A stretch of DNA of 64,000 bases from Leptolyngbya sp. Heron Island J (GTDB lineage Bacteria > Cyanobacteriota > Cyanobacteriia > Phormidesmidales > Phormidesmidaceae), in NCBI RefSeq assembly GCF_000482245.1, contig NZ_AWNH01000117.1, forward strand, positions 62,001 to 126,000, written 5' to 3'. How positions within the stretch are numbered: position 1 is the stretch's first letter; every line of letters starts with the position of its first letter. Of this stretch, positions 8,844 to 16,505 are shown piece after piece. A model generated the notes under the pieces. The model was not told the origin of the DNA, searched no databases, and saw nothing but the letters and a program-made list of their open reading frames with translations. The position numbers and the translations under genes were made by a program.

Positions 8844-8935
8844 GTTGGCTGAGGGAAGTCGAAGCCAACACACCCAGCCAGCATCCCCTATTCCCTCCGG
8901 GAAGGCTATGCCAACGACTGCCCTCAGGGAACGCT
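8844..8935. repeat. Cluster of short inverted repeats typical of cyanobacterial intergenic DNA
   Basis: GTTGGC/GCCAAC (8844-8869) is followed by the palindrome TTCCCTCCGGGAA and by CCCTCAGGG. Sequences of this kind (CCCTCCGGGAAGGCTATGCCAACG) recur in many cyanobacterial genomes as non-coding interspersed repeats. That attribution comes from general knowledge; no second close copy was found in this window. Confidence 0.45.
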
Positions 8936-8978
8936 TACAGTTAAACGTCCATGGCGCTGTCCCGCAGGTAACACCGTA

Positions 8979-9003
8979 AAGCCCCTGCTATATCAGGGGC
9001 TCT
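8979..9003. terminator. Hairpin terminator between convergent genes
   Basis: AAGCCCCTG and CAGGGGCTCTT pair around a short loop. It resembles the terminator at 7857 in sequence. It could serve the gene ending at 8776 or the subtilase read from the other side. Confidence 0.55.
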
Positions 9004-9044
9004 TCGAGAAGCTCAAAGCAGTCAACGCTTTCAACCACCAACCC

Positions 9045-10217
9045 TTAGGGTGCCTGGACAATTCCTGTGCCAACATCTTCTGGTTGGCCACCCGTTGCTA
9101 ACGGTGCCAGCGTCCCGCTAGCAATCAATCGACTCATCAGGATTTGACTATCTACAGTTCTTCTTTCTTGCAGTTGTTTTTGCGCCCAAAGCGCAGCAAC
9201 ACCTGCTACATGAGGAGTCGCCATACTAGTACCATTAAGACTACGAAGACCACCACCTATCCATGCCGAGACAACATCAACACCCGGAGCAGCAACATTC
9301 ACTTGATCATTGGAAAAATTGGCAATCGAAAGCCCTGAAGTACCTTGCTGTAAAGCTCCTACAGCGATCACCCCGGTACCCGCTGCAGGGGGAGCAACAG
9401 CGATCTCGTACTTCGGGCGATTACTTTCATTTCCTGAAGCTGCAACTATGATGGTGCCTTGCCCAAATACTCCTTGAGCTTGTACAAAGCTCGCTAATTC
9501 TGTAAAGAGATTAACGTTGGCACGATAGGCTTCTAGGGCCAATGACGTAGCCGGTGCTACCTCTAAACCTTGCTTTACTAAACGGTCAACAACTCCAGGA
9601 AAATCGATTCCTAAAGACATGGAGATAATGTGAGCGCCCTCGCTAACAGCCCATTGCATTGCCTGGGCAAGTATCAAAGACGTACTACCACCCTCCCCCA
9701 GAACTTTGCCAATTAAAGCTTGCTTGACATTACGAGCAACACCAATACGCAGACCATTTTGATCTTGACCAAAGATAGTGCCTGCACAGTGAGTACCATG
9801 ACCATTTTGATCATTATCGCCTTCTGTGGTGAAATTGCGCTGAACAAGATCTACCCCTAAAAAGGCAGGATGATCTGGCTGAATACCAGTATCGAGAACA
9901 GCGACGGTAATATCACTCCCATCAAAACTGGATACATTAGCACCGACCGCCTCCACACCCCAGGTTGCAGAATCAGACGTAGGCGCTACCTCTGATTGCT
10001 TAACTGGCTCAATCAGCTTCATCGGCATCATCGGCGCGATCGCTTTTGTACGAGGGTCTCGTCTCAAATCATTACGCTCATTACCAGTTAAGGCAGCTTC
10101 TTCAACCTTTAAGCTGGCAGGATTCTCTCCTATTGAGCGGTGTCCAAAACCGACATCAGCGGCGACAGGAACAATAATATCTTCAGTTTGTAAGACAACA
10201 TACTTTTGTTCGGACAT
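9045..10217 (-). CDS. Subtilisin-like serine peptidase (S8 family)
   Basis: A 390-residue subtilase with a complete catalytic triad: VAVLDTG with Asp109, NGHGTHCAG with His140 and GTSMATPHVAG with Ser331. The oxyanion Asn263 lies in ASGNES. Residues 1-85 form a short prosegment-like part, and there is no obvious signal peptide, so a cytoplasmic or non-classically exported protease is possible. An insertion of about 40 residues (roughly 207-250, rich in Ala and Val) precedes the ASGNES block. The ATG start is preceded by an AAAAAAGGG tract. No RiPP precursor or maturation gene is nearby, so a cyanobactin role is not supported. Confidence 0.9.
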   Translation of the reverse strand: MSEQKYVVLQTEDIIVPVAADVGFGHRSIGENPASLKVEEAALTGNERNDLRRDPRTKAIAPMMPMKLIEPVKQSEVAPTSDSATWGVEAVGANVSSFDGSDITVAVLDTGIQPDHPAFLGVDLVQRNFTTEGDNDQNGHGTHCAGTIFGQDQNGLRIGVARNVKQALIGKVLGEGGSTSLILAQAMQWAVSEGAHIISMSLGIDFPGVVDRLVKQGLEVAPATSLALEAYRANVNLFTELASFVQAQGVFGQGTIIVAASGNESNRPKYEIAVAPPAAGTGVIAVGALQQGTSGLSIANFSNDQVNVAAPGVDVVSAWIGGGLRSLNGTSMATPHVAGVAALWAQKQLQERRTVDSQILMSRLIASGTLAPLATGGQPEDVGTGIVQAP

Positions 10218-10962
10218 GATGCAACCCTTTTTTCTAAACTTATGCAGTGAAACTCTTTAAAAAGAACTTGAGAGAGACAATGTTGTTTTTTGTCATAGCC
10301 GCGGCCTCCGATCAACCTGGCCTGGCGTCTTCAAATCTTAATTAGGAAAGTACATTCATCACGGCACCCAGAGGGGTACTTTTTGTAGCCGATTTGACGG
10401 TTACCATCAGCCCCTCACTTGATGGCTCAGCGGCACAGTACTCAGTTTCCATAACCAGCTCTCGATTCATGCGGGGCCATATTCACCGTTTTCGCCAGAG
10501 CATCGGAAAACCTAGGTTGCGTTCATACCTGCGATCGCAAATAGCTTTTTCCATGGGGCCTCTGGCCACACCAGCCCAGGCTACTGACGGTGTAGGCGCT
10601 GTCTCAATCAGACAGCAGTAGCACACTTTAAAGAAACGTTACGCTGCCAATCCTAGTTAGGCCCCAAAAGAAAAGCCAGCCTTGTAAACATTCCAAGGAA
10701 AATTGTATCAATGGCAACCATTTAAGATGAATTATAAAGAAAATAAGTAATTACACCTATTTGTCATATTCCCATGGGATTCTTAACTCAAGTTGATAGT
10801 TCAACACGTTTCTACCGTTTTTGAAACATTAAAGGTACAAATGTTTCGAAAGCCATACGTGATAGCAGCCTGCTGAAGCAATTCGTCACGGCGCTAGCAG
10901 TTTGCTGATGAACTCCTCAAGTTTTGCTGGTGTCTGTTGATGCTGGCAATTTCAGAACCGGG
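10218..10962. other. Long stretch without a convincing gene
   Basis: A short plus-strand frame (10394-10621) exists but lacks a ribosome-binding site and domain similarity and is not supported. The stretch contains a hairpin at about 10823-10848 (GAAACATT/AATGTTTC) and leads into the stacked hairpins and strong terminator at 10963-11046, so it may contain a non-coding transcript. Confidence 0.5.
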
Positions 10963-11046
10963 GCTATCTGTTTTACAGATAGCTCCTGGGGTGGGTTAAC
11001 AAGGAGCGGGCGAGACAGCTGTGGCTGTTTCAACCGCTTTTTTTTT
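10963..11046 (+). ncRNA. Candidate structured RNA or attenuator ending in a strong terminator
   Basis: Three overlapping hairpins are visible. H1 pairs GCTATCTG (10963-10970) with CAGATAGC (10976-10983). H2 pairs GCTCCT (10982-10987) with AGGAGC (11002-11007). H3 is a two-part stem, AGCGG (11005-11009) with CCGCT plus an inner GACAGC/GCTGTT, followed by at least eight T. H1 and H2 share bases, as do H2 and H3, so they exclude one another. No gene ends just upstream, and DUF6737 starts 48 bases downstream. It may be a regulated leader or the 3-prime end of a small RNA. It matches no riboswitch class I recognise. Confidence 0.45.
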
Positions 11047-11093
11047 ACGATCGCAGCAAGCTACCCTAGGCTGAGTGCTGTATTGCCTTTACC

Positions 11094-11321
11094 GTGTCCA
11101 TCGACCCTTCCCAACAACCCCAATCTCTCTGGCAGCTAAAACCCTGGTGGTGTCAGCCATGGTCTATCGTGTTAACCGGTCTGGCTGTGCCTACCATGAG
11201 CTGGGTATGGCTACATCGCTGGTGGATTACTACACCGGCTGCGATCGCGATCTTAGTGTGGTGGTATCTCTTTCTATATCTAGTGCCCCAGCAATACAAA
11301 GCGATGCAATCTGACCAGTGA
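11094..11321 (+). CDS. DUF6737 family small membrane protein
   Basis: A 75-residue protein with the family hallmark LWQLKPWWCQPWSIVLTG, then two hydrophobic helices around HRWW (VPTMSWVWL and AAIAILVWWYLFLYLVP). Function is unknown; the family is confined to cyanobacteria and their relatives as far as I know. The start is a GTG. The structured element ending in a terminator 48 bases upstream could control it. The reverse-strand frame over the same DNA is a shadow. Confidence 0.75.
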   Translation: MSIDPSQQPQSLWQLKPWWCQPWSIVLTGLAVPTMSWVWLHRWWITTPAAIAILVWWYLFLYLVPQQYKAMQSDQ

Positions 11322-11401
11322 GGTATCCCCCCTGATGATGTATACACAGCTCAGGTGGCTCTAACTAAACCTTGAACAGCGATGCCAGCAACAGGTTTTT
11401 A

Positions 11402-12436
11402 CTAAGCCTCCATCAGCTGAGCATGCTCCAACTGTTGCTCCAGCTCTTCCACGGTGGGTAAAGTACCCTGCAAATCTGCCGGTAGTTCGCGACCCAGACA
11501 ATGGGTTGCCACGCCAATGGGTTTGTTCACATCGCGTAGAGAATATTCGGCCACCGTAGCATCGTTAGATTTACACAAGATCATGCCAATAGTGGGCTGA
11601 TCATCCCCATGGCGCATCAACTCATCCACCGCAGAAACCAAGAAATTCATCTTGCCGGAAAATTCAGGTTCAAACTCACCCAGCTTGAGGTCAATAACCA
11701 CAAAACAGCGCAGCTTTAGGTGGTAGAACAGCAGGTCAATAGCATAGTGCTTAGTGCCTACCTGGATCGGATACTGACTGCCGACAAAGGCAAACCCCAC
11801 CCCTAGCTCTAGTAAGAAATCACGGATATGCATCAGCAAAGACTTCTCCAGGTCCCGCTCCTGGGCATCTGCTGCCAGGGTCAGAAAGTCAAAATTGTAG
11901 GGATCTTTAATTAGATTTTTGGCCAGATCGGACTGGTCCGGTGGCAGAGTTCGTTCAAAATTAGTAACGGCAGCGCTCTTTTGCTTGTGTAGCCCCTGAT
12001 CAATATGCAAGAGCAACACATTCCGACTCCAACCATGCTCAATGGTTTGACGTGCATACCAAAGACGCTCCTGCGGATCTTTGAGGGCATCCAACAGCCG
12101 CACATTGTGCCCCCAGGGAACCTGCGAAAACACTTGCTGCACCAGCTGAGCATCGGGATAGGCATCGGCAAAGGCCCGCATATATTTCAGGTTGCGAGCC
12201 GAAAAGCCAGTCATTTCAGGAAAATCGCGTTTGAGATCCTTGGCCAATCGGTCAATTACTTTGGTACCCCATCCCTCTTGCTGCTGCCGGTCTAAAATTT
12301 CACGACCAATTTGCCAATACAGCAAAATTAGCTCCTGATTAACCGCCAGGGCTGCCTTAACCTGGGCCGACCGTATCCGCTCTTTGAGCGCTTGTAAAAA
12401 CCGACGGTAGTTGTCTGAGGACAGGGGGTTGGCCAT
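11402..12436 (-). CDS. YhcG/DUF1016-type PD-(D/E)XK nuclease domain protein
   Basis: A 344-residue protein. The N-terminal helical domain carries LLYWQIGREI, GWGTKVIDRLAKDL and FSARNLKYMRAFA; the C-terminal nuclease-like domain carries FVGSQYPI, YAIDLLFYHLKLRCFVVIDLK and GKMNFLVSAVDE. These are the signature blocks of the DUF1016 family. The acidic residue in IDLLFYH and the D-L-K of VIDLK fit the PD-(D/E)XK core. Family members are often linked to mobile elements and restriction-modification loci, but here none is adjacent. The frame extends to TTG 12457; the ATG at 12436 is taken. Confidence 0.85.
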   Translation of the reverse strand: MANPLSSDNYRRFLQALKERIRSAQVKAALAVNQELILLYWQIGREILDRQQQEGWGTKVIDRLAKDLKRDFPEMTGFSARNLKYMRAFADAYPDAQLVQQVFSQVPWGHNVRLLDALKDPQERLWYARQTIEHGWSRNVLLLHIDQGLHKQKSAAVTNFERTLPPDQSDLAKNLIKDPYNFDFLTLAADAQERDLEKSLLMHIRDFLLELGVGFAFVGSQYPIQVGTKHYAIDLLFYHLKLRCFVVIDLKLGEFEPEFSGKMNFLVSAVDELMRHGDDQPTIGMILCKSNDATVAEYSLRDVNKPIGVATHCLGRELPADLQGTLPTVEELEQQLEHAQLMEA

Positions 12437-12528
12437 GGGACAAAATAAGGAGCGCAAACCTGCGCAGTCAAATGTATCCCACTATAGCCGTAACGGTCTG
12501 AGACGCTATGATCCCTAGACAACGTTGC

Positions 12529-12556
12529 GCATAACGTTGCCCATACAACGTTATGC
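12529..12556. repeat. Perfect inverted repeat upstream of the nuclease gene
   Basis: GCATAACGTTG and CAACGTTATGC (11-base arms) flank a six-base spacer. A further AACGTT occurs just outside at 12521-12526. It lies 93 bases upstream of the nuclease start and overlaps the end of a small minus-strand frame. It could be an operator, a terminator stem or the trace of an excised element. Confidence 0.6.
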
Positions 12557-12694
12557 CTTAGCCCCTTTACTAATTTGGACATGTTCCATTACGCGTATTT
12601 TTTGGGTCTCTGCACCATTGCTGGGCTTAGAAACGCTCAGGGTGACCGAGGAGCTGAGGGAAAGATGCTTGCGGATTTGATCTTTGGTGGCCAT
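12551..12694 (-). CDS. Possible small basic protein (47 residues)
   Basis: A minus-strand ATG frame beginning MATKDQIRKHLSLSSSVTL and ending VQISKGAKA. It is in the same direction as the YhcG-type gene and ends 114 bases before it. It has plausible composition but no clear Shine-Dalgarno and no recognised family. The stop codon falls inside the inverted repeat at 12529-12556. Kept as tentative. Confidence 0.3.
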   Translation of the reverse strand: MATKDQIRKHLSLSSSVTLSVSKPSNGAETQKIRVMEHVQISKGAKA

Positions 12695-12756
12695 GGTGAG
12701 TTTGTTCTCTGACGAAATAATCAATAACTTTTGTAACGATAGCTCAGAAAAAGAAA

Positions 12757-12793
12757 TTGGCTGTCCGAAACGCTAAAAGTCCCAGACAGCCAA
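12757..12793 (-). terminator. Orphan hairpin terminator on the minus strand
   Basis: TTGGCTGTC and GACAGCCAA form a nine-base-pair stem. Read on the minus strand it is followed by TTTCTTTTTC. No minus-strand gene lies upstream within the 290-base gap, so it may close an unannotated small RNA. The rest of 12695-13083 is AT-rich, with CTTCACAT/ATGTGAAG as a spaced inverted repeat near 12847 and 12917. Confidence 0.4.
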
Positions 12794-13083
12794 GGCAATC
12801 ATCACTATTTAGCATCCTGACTTCTACTTAAGAAATCTTAGATGCCTTCACATTCATTAATATAAGCCAATAAAAGTACAAAATATAAAATTTATTGCGA
12901 ATGGAAATAAATTTGCTTGATGTGAAGCCGTTATCTATGCTGGCACGTTAGGAATATCAATGCTCAACATAACCTAGCCACACCACAGGCTCATGGCTGG
13001 TAGCTGGTTTGGAACAAAATATTGGTAGGGTAGGCAATGCCCACATCATCTTAAGCATTACTCACGATCGCAAGGACTAGATT

Positions 13084-14328
13084 TTGATCGATCGCAACCC
13101 GAGTCAGCAACGAATAGCCGTCATTGGCGGCGGTGCAGCCGGTTTTTTTGGCGCGATCGCAGCGGCCACACCACACACTAGAGTCACCCTCTACGAAGCC
13201 GGTCCCGACTGTCTGGCCAAGGTGCGCATTTCCGGTGGGGGTCGCTGTAATGTGACCCATCACTGTTTTGACCCGGCGCAACTAGTCCAAAACTATCCCC
13301 GTGGCAGCAAAGCCCTGCGGGGAGCCTTTTCCCGCTTTCAACCCAAAGACACAATCGCCTGGTATCAGCAGCGCGGCGTCAAACTTAAAACCGAAGCCGA
13401 CGGGCGGATGTTTCCAGTCACAGATGATTCTGGCACCATCATCGACTGTTTGATGCAAACCGCCTTAAGGGCCGGAGTAACTATCAAAACGAGGTCGCCG
13501 GTCAAGCAGGTTACCGCCACCCATCCAGGTTTTCTCATTGGGCTCAAAGATGGAGAGGTTAGCTGCGATCGCATTCTTCTCGCCACCGGCAGCAGCCCCC
13601 AGGGTCATCGCATCGCCAAAAGCCTGGGCCATAGGATTGAGCCTCCGGTACCCTCTCTTTTCACCTTCACCATTAAGGATGCAGCCCTCAGACAGCGCAG
13701 CGGTCTGTCTATGAATCCGGTGGACATTAAGCTCAAGCTACCAGGGCACAAAAAACCGCTGATCCAAACTGGCCCGCTCCTCATCACTCACTGGGGGTTT
13801 AGCGGTCCTGCAGTCTTAAAGCTATCGGCCTGGGGCGCACGGGCGCTACATGAACAGGGATATCAAGGAACAGTGGTGATCAATTGGCTACCGCAGCTGA
13901 GTCAGGATGAGGTGAGAGCAAAGCTGCAACAGGCCAGAACCGATGGGGGGAAACGTGCGATCGCAAACCATAACCCCACCCCAGCGCCCAAACGCCTGTG
14001 GACTTATTTTGTCCAGCGGGCTCAAATCGAATCGCAGGCTCAGTGGACAACTCTCTCTAATAAGGCCATTAACAAGCTCACCCAAGAACTTTGTCAAGGA
14101 GAATATTCACTCCAGGGCAAAGGCGTTTTCAAAGATGAATTTGTTACCTGTGGCGGCATTCGTCTAAAAGAGATTGACTTTAAGACAATAGAAAGTCGCC
14201 TGTGTCCGGGACTCTTCTTTGCAGGAGAGATTTTGGATATCGACGGTATTACAGGAGGTTTTAACTTCCAAAGCGCCTGGACAACAGGATGGTTAGCAGG
14301 CCAGGCAGTGACCACAAGAGCGTCGTAA
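13084..14328 (+). CDS. BaiN/RdsA family NAD(P)/FAD-dependent oxidoreductase (HI0933-like)
   Basis: A 414-residue flavoprotein. The N-terminal FAD Rossmann motif IAVIGGGAAGFFGAIAA is followed by VRISGGGRCNVTH, the hallmark of this family, and by a C-terminal CGGIRLKEIDFKTIES, GLFFAGEILDIDG and TGGFNFQSAW block that completes the flavin site. The physiological substrate is not known for most members. The start is TTG, supported by AAGGA seven bases upstream. It stands as a single gene. Confidence 0.9.
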   Translation: MIDRNPSQQRIAVIGGGAAGFFGAIAAATPHTRVTLYEAGPDCLAKVRISGGGRCNVTHHCFDPAQLVQNYPRGSKALRGAFSRFQPKDTIAWYQQRGVKLKTEADGRMFPVTDDSGTIIDCLMQTALRAGVTIKTRSPVKQVTATHPGFLIGLKDGEVSCDRILLATGSSPQGHRIAKSLGHRIEPPVPSLFTFTIKDAALRQRSGLSMNPVDIKLKLPGHKKPLIQTGPLLITHWGFSGPAVLKLSAWGARALHEQGYQGTVVINWLPQLSQDEVRAKLQQARTDGGKRAIANHNPTPAPKRLWTYFVQRAQIESQAQWTTLSNKAINKLTQELCQGEYSLQGKGVFKDEFVTCGGIRLKEIDFKTIESRLCPGLFFAGEILDIDGITGGFNFQSAWTTGWLAGQAVTTRAS

Positions 14329-14407
14329 AGAATTCATACAAGTTATACGCCGCCTAAGAAGTCGACGGTCAAAATTAAAGATAAGGGGTTCGGATGAGGC
14401 GTGCGCG

Positions 14408-14647
14408 ATGACACATCAACATTTAACCCAGAATATTGCAGATATTAGGGTAACTGAGTGTGAAGGTAGTTTCCTAATTACCGTATCTGATAGCTTTGCA
14501 GCGGCCATCGTTTTAGAACGTGTTATCAGGTATCAAGTCCGCTGTTGGATTGGCTTACACCAGCAACAAACTTACGGTGCACCGTTTATCTATGCCGCCT
14601 ATCCACTACAAATGTGGATGGTTGAACAATCCGAGCAGGTGGCTTAA
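14408..14647 (+). CDS. Small hypothetical protein
   Basis: A 79-residue frame from ATG: MTHQHLTQNIADIRVTECEG, then FLITVSDSFAAAIVLERVIRYQVRCWIGLH and APFIYAAYPLQMWMVEQ. It has no membrane segment or signal. The ribosome-binding site is weak. It follows the BaiN-type gene by 79 bases in the same direction and could be co-transcribed. No family recognised. Confidence 0.45.
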   Translation: MTHQHLTQNIADIRVTECEGSFLITVSDSFAAAIVLERVIRYQVRCWIGLHQQQTYGAPFIYAAYPLQMWMVEQSEQVA

Positions 14648-14696
14648 GGGATTTGCTCAAGGGTTAAAGTGCCCATGGAGGAGGGCAGGGGAAGCA

Positions 14697-14724
14697 GGGC
14701 AACCACAAGGGATTGCCCCTACGG
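14697..14724. repeat. Interspersed repeat of the GGGCAACC-N10-TTGCCCCTAC type
   Basis: GGGCAA and TTGCCC form a hairpin followed by CCTACG. Very similar elements are scattered between genes in many cyanobacteria. It is followed by a short tandem AATTCGG-AATTCGG. Confidence 0.45.
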
Positions 14725-14823
14725 CGTTATCCCTTGTCAATCGGGGTTACTGAATTCGGAATTCGGATTTGGCATAACAGGCAAAGGCAGGCCGTGCTCG
14801 TGGGCAGCTCAGAACTGGCATGA

Positions 14824-16203
14824 TTAAATTTCTCCTTCCCACTTCAGGGTTTGTTCGGCAGAGTTGTTGCCATAGGAGCGAATAATTTTTAGCTCAACTT
14901 GAGCCTGGGTGCCACCGCTGAGTATCTGAGAGCGAATGGGCAACCGGCCCAAAGCTAGGGTAAATCGATTGTAGTCTTGCTGCACCAACTCCTCGGGTAC
15001 GGGTCCCTCATAGGCGACGGTATAGCGGCGACGGCGACCGTCATTCCTGGATGTGCTGTAGCGAACTTCAAACCGTGTCTCTAGCACATCAGAGTGCTGG
15101 GCCAAATCCACCACATTGACTTCAAAGGTGCGGCTACGTCCGTCCACCCGTCCCATTGCTAGCTGGGTGACCTCGGCAACAGGTACTATTCCGTCTACTC
15201 GATAGGTGGTTAAGGTTTCATCGTCAATGATTTCTCCTAGCAGCCAGTAAGCCTCAGGAAAATCAACATCCACTTGCCCATTACGCTGCAATGTCAGCTC
15301 AACCGACTCGGTAAATGATTGAGCTGGCTGAGGAGCCTGCCAATCGAGGGTAAATTGCCGATCAATATTCCCGAGATAGGCCTCATACTCATTGGCAATC
15401 GTAGACCCAGGGGCAAGCAGACTAGTAGCACCGCTGCGGGTTTCCCACAGATTACGCGATAGGCTAACCGTTTTATTCGCCAGGCTAGCGACAGTATGGG
15501 ACTGATTCGGATTAGCTACAGGTAACGGCTCTAGCTGATTAATCAACACCAGCTTACCCAAGCTGCCAGAGGTGCCATCGGCCCCATGTCTACCATCGAT
15601 ACCATCACGACCGTCGTAACACTTGTATTTTTCTTCTGTACAGGTGCCGTCTTTACAGACTTCTACTGTCCAATCATGATCGTCACATTCACAGCCGTAG
15701 GTACCATCGCCACCGCGACCACCGCGACCACCGCGACCGCCATCTGCGGCAACTAAAATCTGTCTCAGGTTATCTAGATCAGCATACTGAACCGTGAGAG
15801 TGCCGCCATGGCCTCCACGACCGCCGTTGCCGCCATGGCCACCGTTACCACCATCCGCAGCCTGCAGATTATGACGCTCATCCCGAGGCTGTCGTCGGCA
15901 GCGCACCCATTCGGCGTTTTCGCCAGAGTTGCCATCCTCGCCATCGGTCCCTGAGAGATCAATGCGGGCTGGATCGCCATTGGCCCTAATGGTTTGGTTA
16001 GCTCCATCGCGACCGTCTCGACCAGCTCTACCGTTACGACCGTGGCGAGCATCTTGACCAAATTCTCTAGTATTGGCGAATGCGGCTGAACCACAGATAT
16101 CAATAGTAGCTAACGATATCCAACCGGTGAGACTCAGGGTGCTTGCTGCCAGGGCGGTCAAGCTCAACCGTAGTAGATGGGAATAACGAGAAAACACAAT
16201 CAT
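14824..16203 (-). CDS. Secreted collagen-like (Gly-X-Y) protein with a folded C-terminal domain
   Basis: A 459-residue protein. Residues 1-44 form a long signal sequence (MIVFSRYSHLLRLSLTALAAS, ending AFANTREFG). Residues about 48-190 contain several Gly-X-Y runs (GRNGRAGRDGRDG, GGNGGHGGNGGRGG, GRGGRGGRGG) separated by short linkers. One linker, at about 168-195, is rich in Cys and acidic residues (CECDDHD, CKDGTC, KYKC). A last Gly run GRDGIDGRHGADG leads into a beta-rich domain of about 250 residues with no name. It is probably an exported surface or matrix protein. It has a single-gene context and an ATG start. Confidence 0.8.
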   Translation of the reverse strand: MIVFSRYSHLLRLSLTALAASTLSLTGWISLATIDICGSAAFANTREFGQDARHGRNGRAGRDGRDGANQTIRANGDPARIDLSGTDGEDGNSGENAEWVRCRRQPRDERHNLQAADGGNGGHGGNGGRGGHGGTLTVQYADLDNLRQILVAADGGRGGRGGRGGDGTYGCECDDHDWTVEVCKDGTCTEEKYKCYDGRDGIDGRHGADGTSGSLGKLVLINQLEPLPVANPNQSHTVASLANKTVSLSRNLWETRSGATSLLAPGSTIANEYEAYLGNIDRQFTLDWQAPQPAQSFTESVELTLQRNGQVDVDFPEAYWLLGEIIDDETLTTYRVDGIVPVAEVTQLAMGRVDGRSRTFEVNVVDLAQHSDVLETRFEVRYSTSRNDGRRRRYTVAYEGPVPEELVQQDYNRFTLALGRLPIRSQILSGGTQAQVELKIIRSYGNNSAEQTLKWEGEI

Positions 16204-16505
16204 GAAAACTACTTAACAAAATCCTGTCATGGGGGACTAATGACCAGGCACATGGCCCAGACATAATTACACCAGCAATGGGGTACATTCCTGTTGCACG
16301 CTATTCAAGTAAATCGGGCTGGGCAGCTGTTGTAATCGCCACTGGGTCAAAGTTTTTTCTGGCTACCGGCAAATGAGGTAGCGCAATATGTGAAATGAGT
16401 TGATAGGCTATAGGTTGCTTAAATATCACATTGGCTTTGCAGGTCAAAGGCGTTAGGGATATTGACGTTCCTGACCAATATGAAAGACGTTATGAATTGG
16501 TGTCC

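Noticed and set aside
9045-10217. Subtilase as part of a cyanobactin (RiPP) cluster
   Set aside because: No precursor peptide, cyclodehydratase or PatG-like protease in the neighbourhood; the enzyme is a stand-alone S8 peptidase.
10394-10621. Plus-strand frame of 75 codons
   Set aside because: No ribosome-binding site, irregular composition, no recognisable family; lies in a region better explained by non-coding signals.
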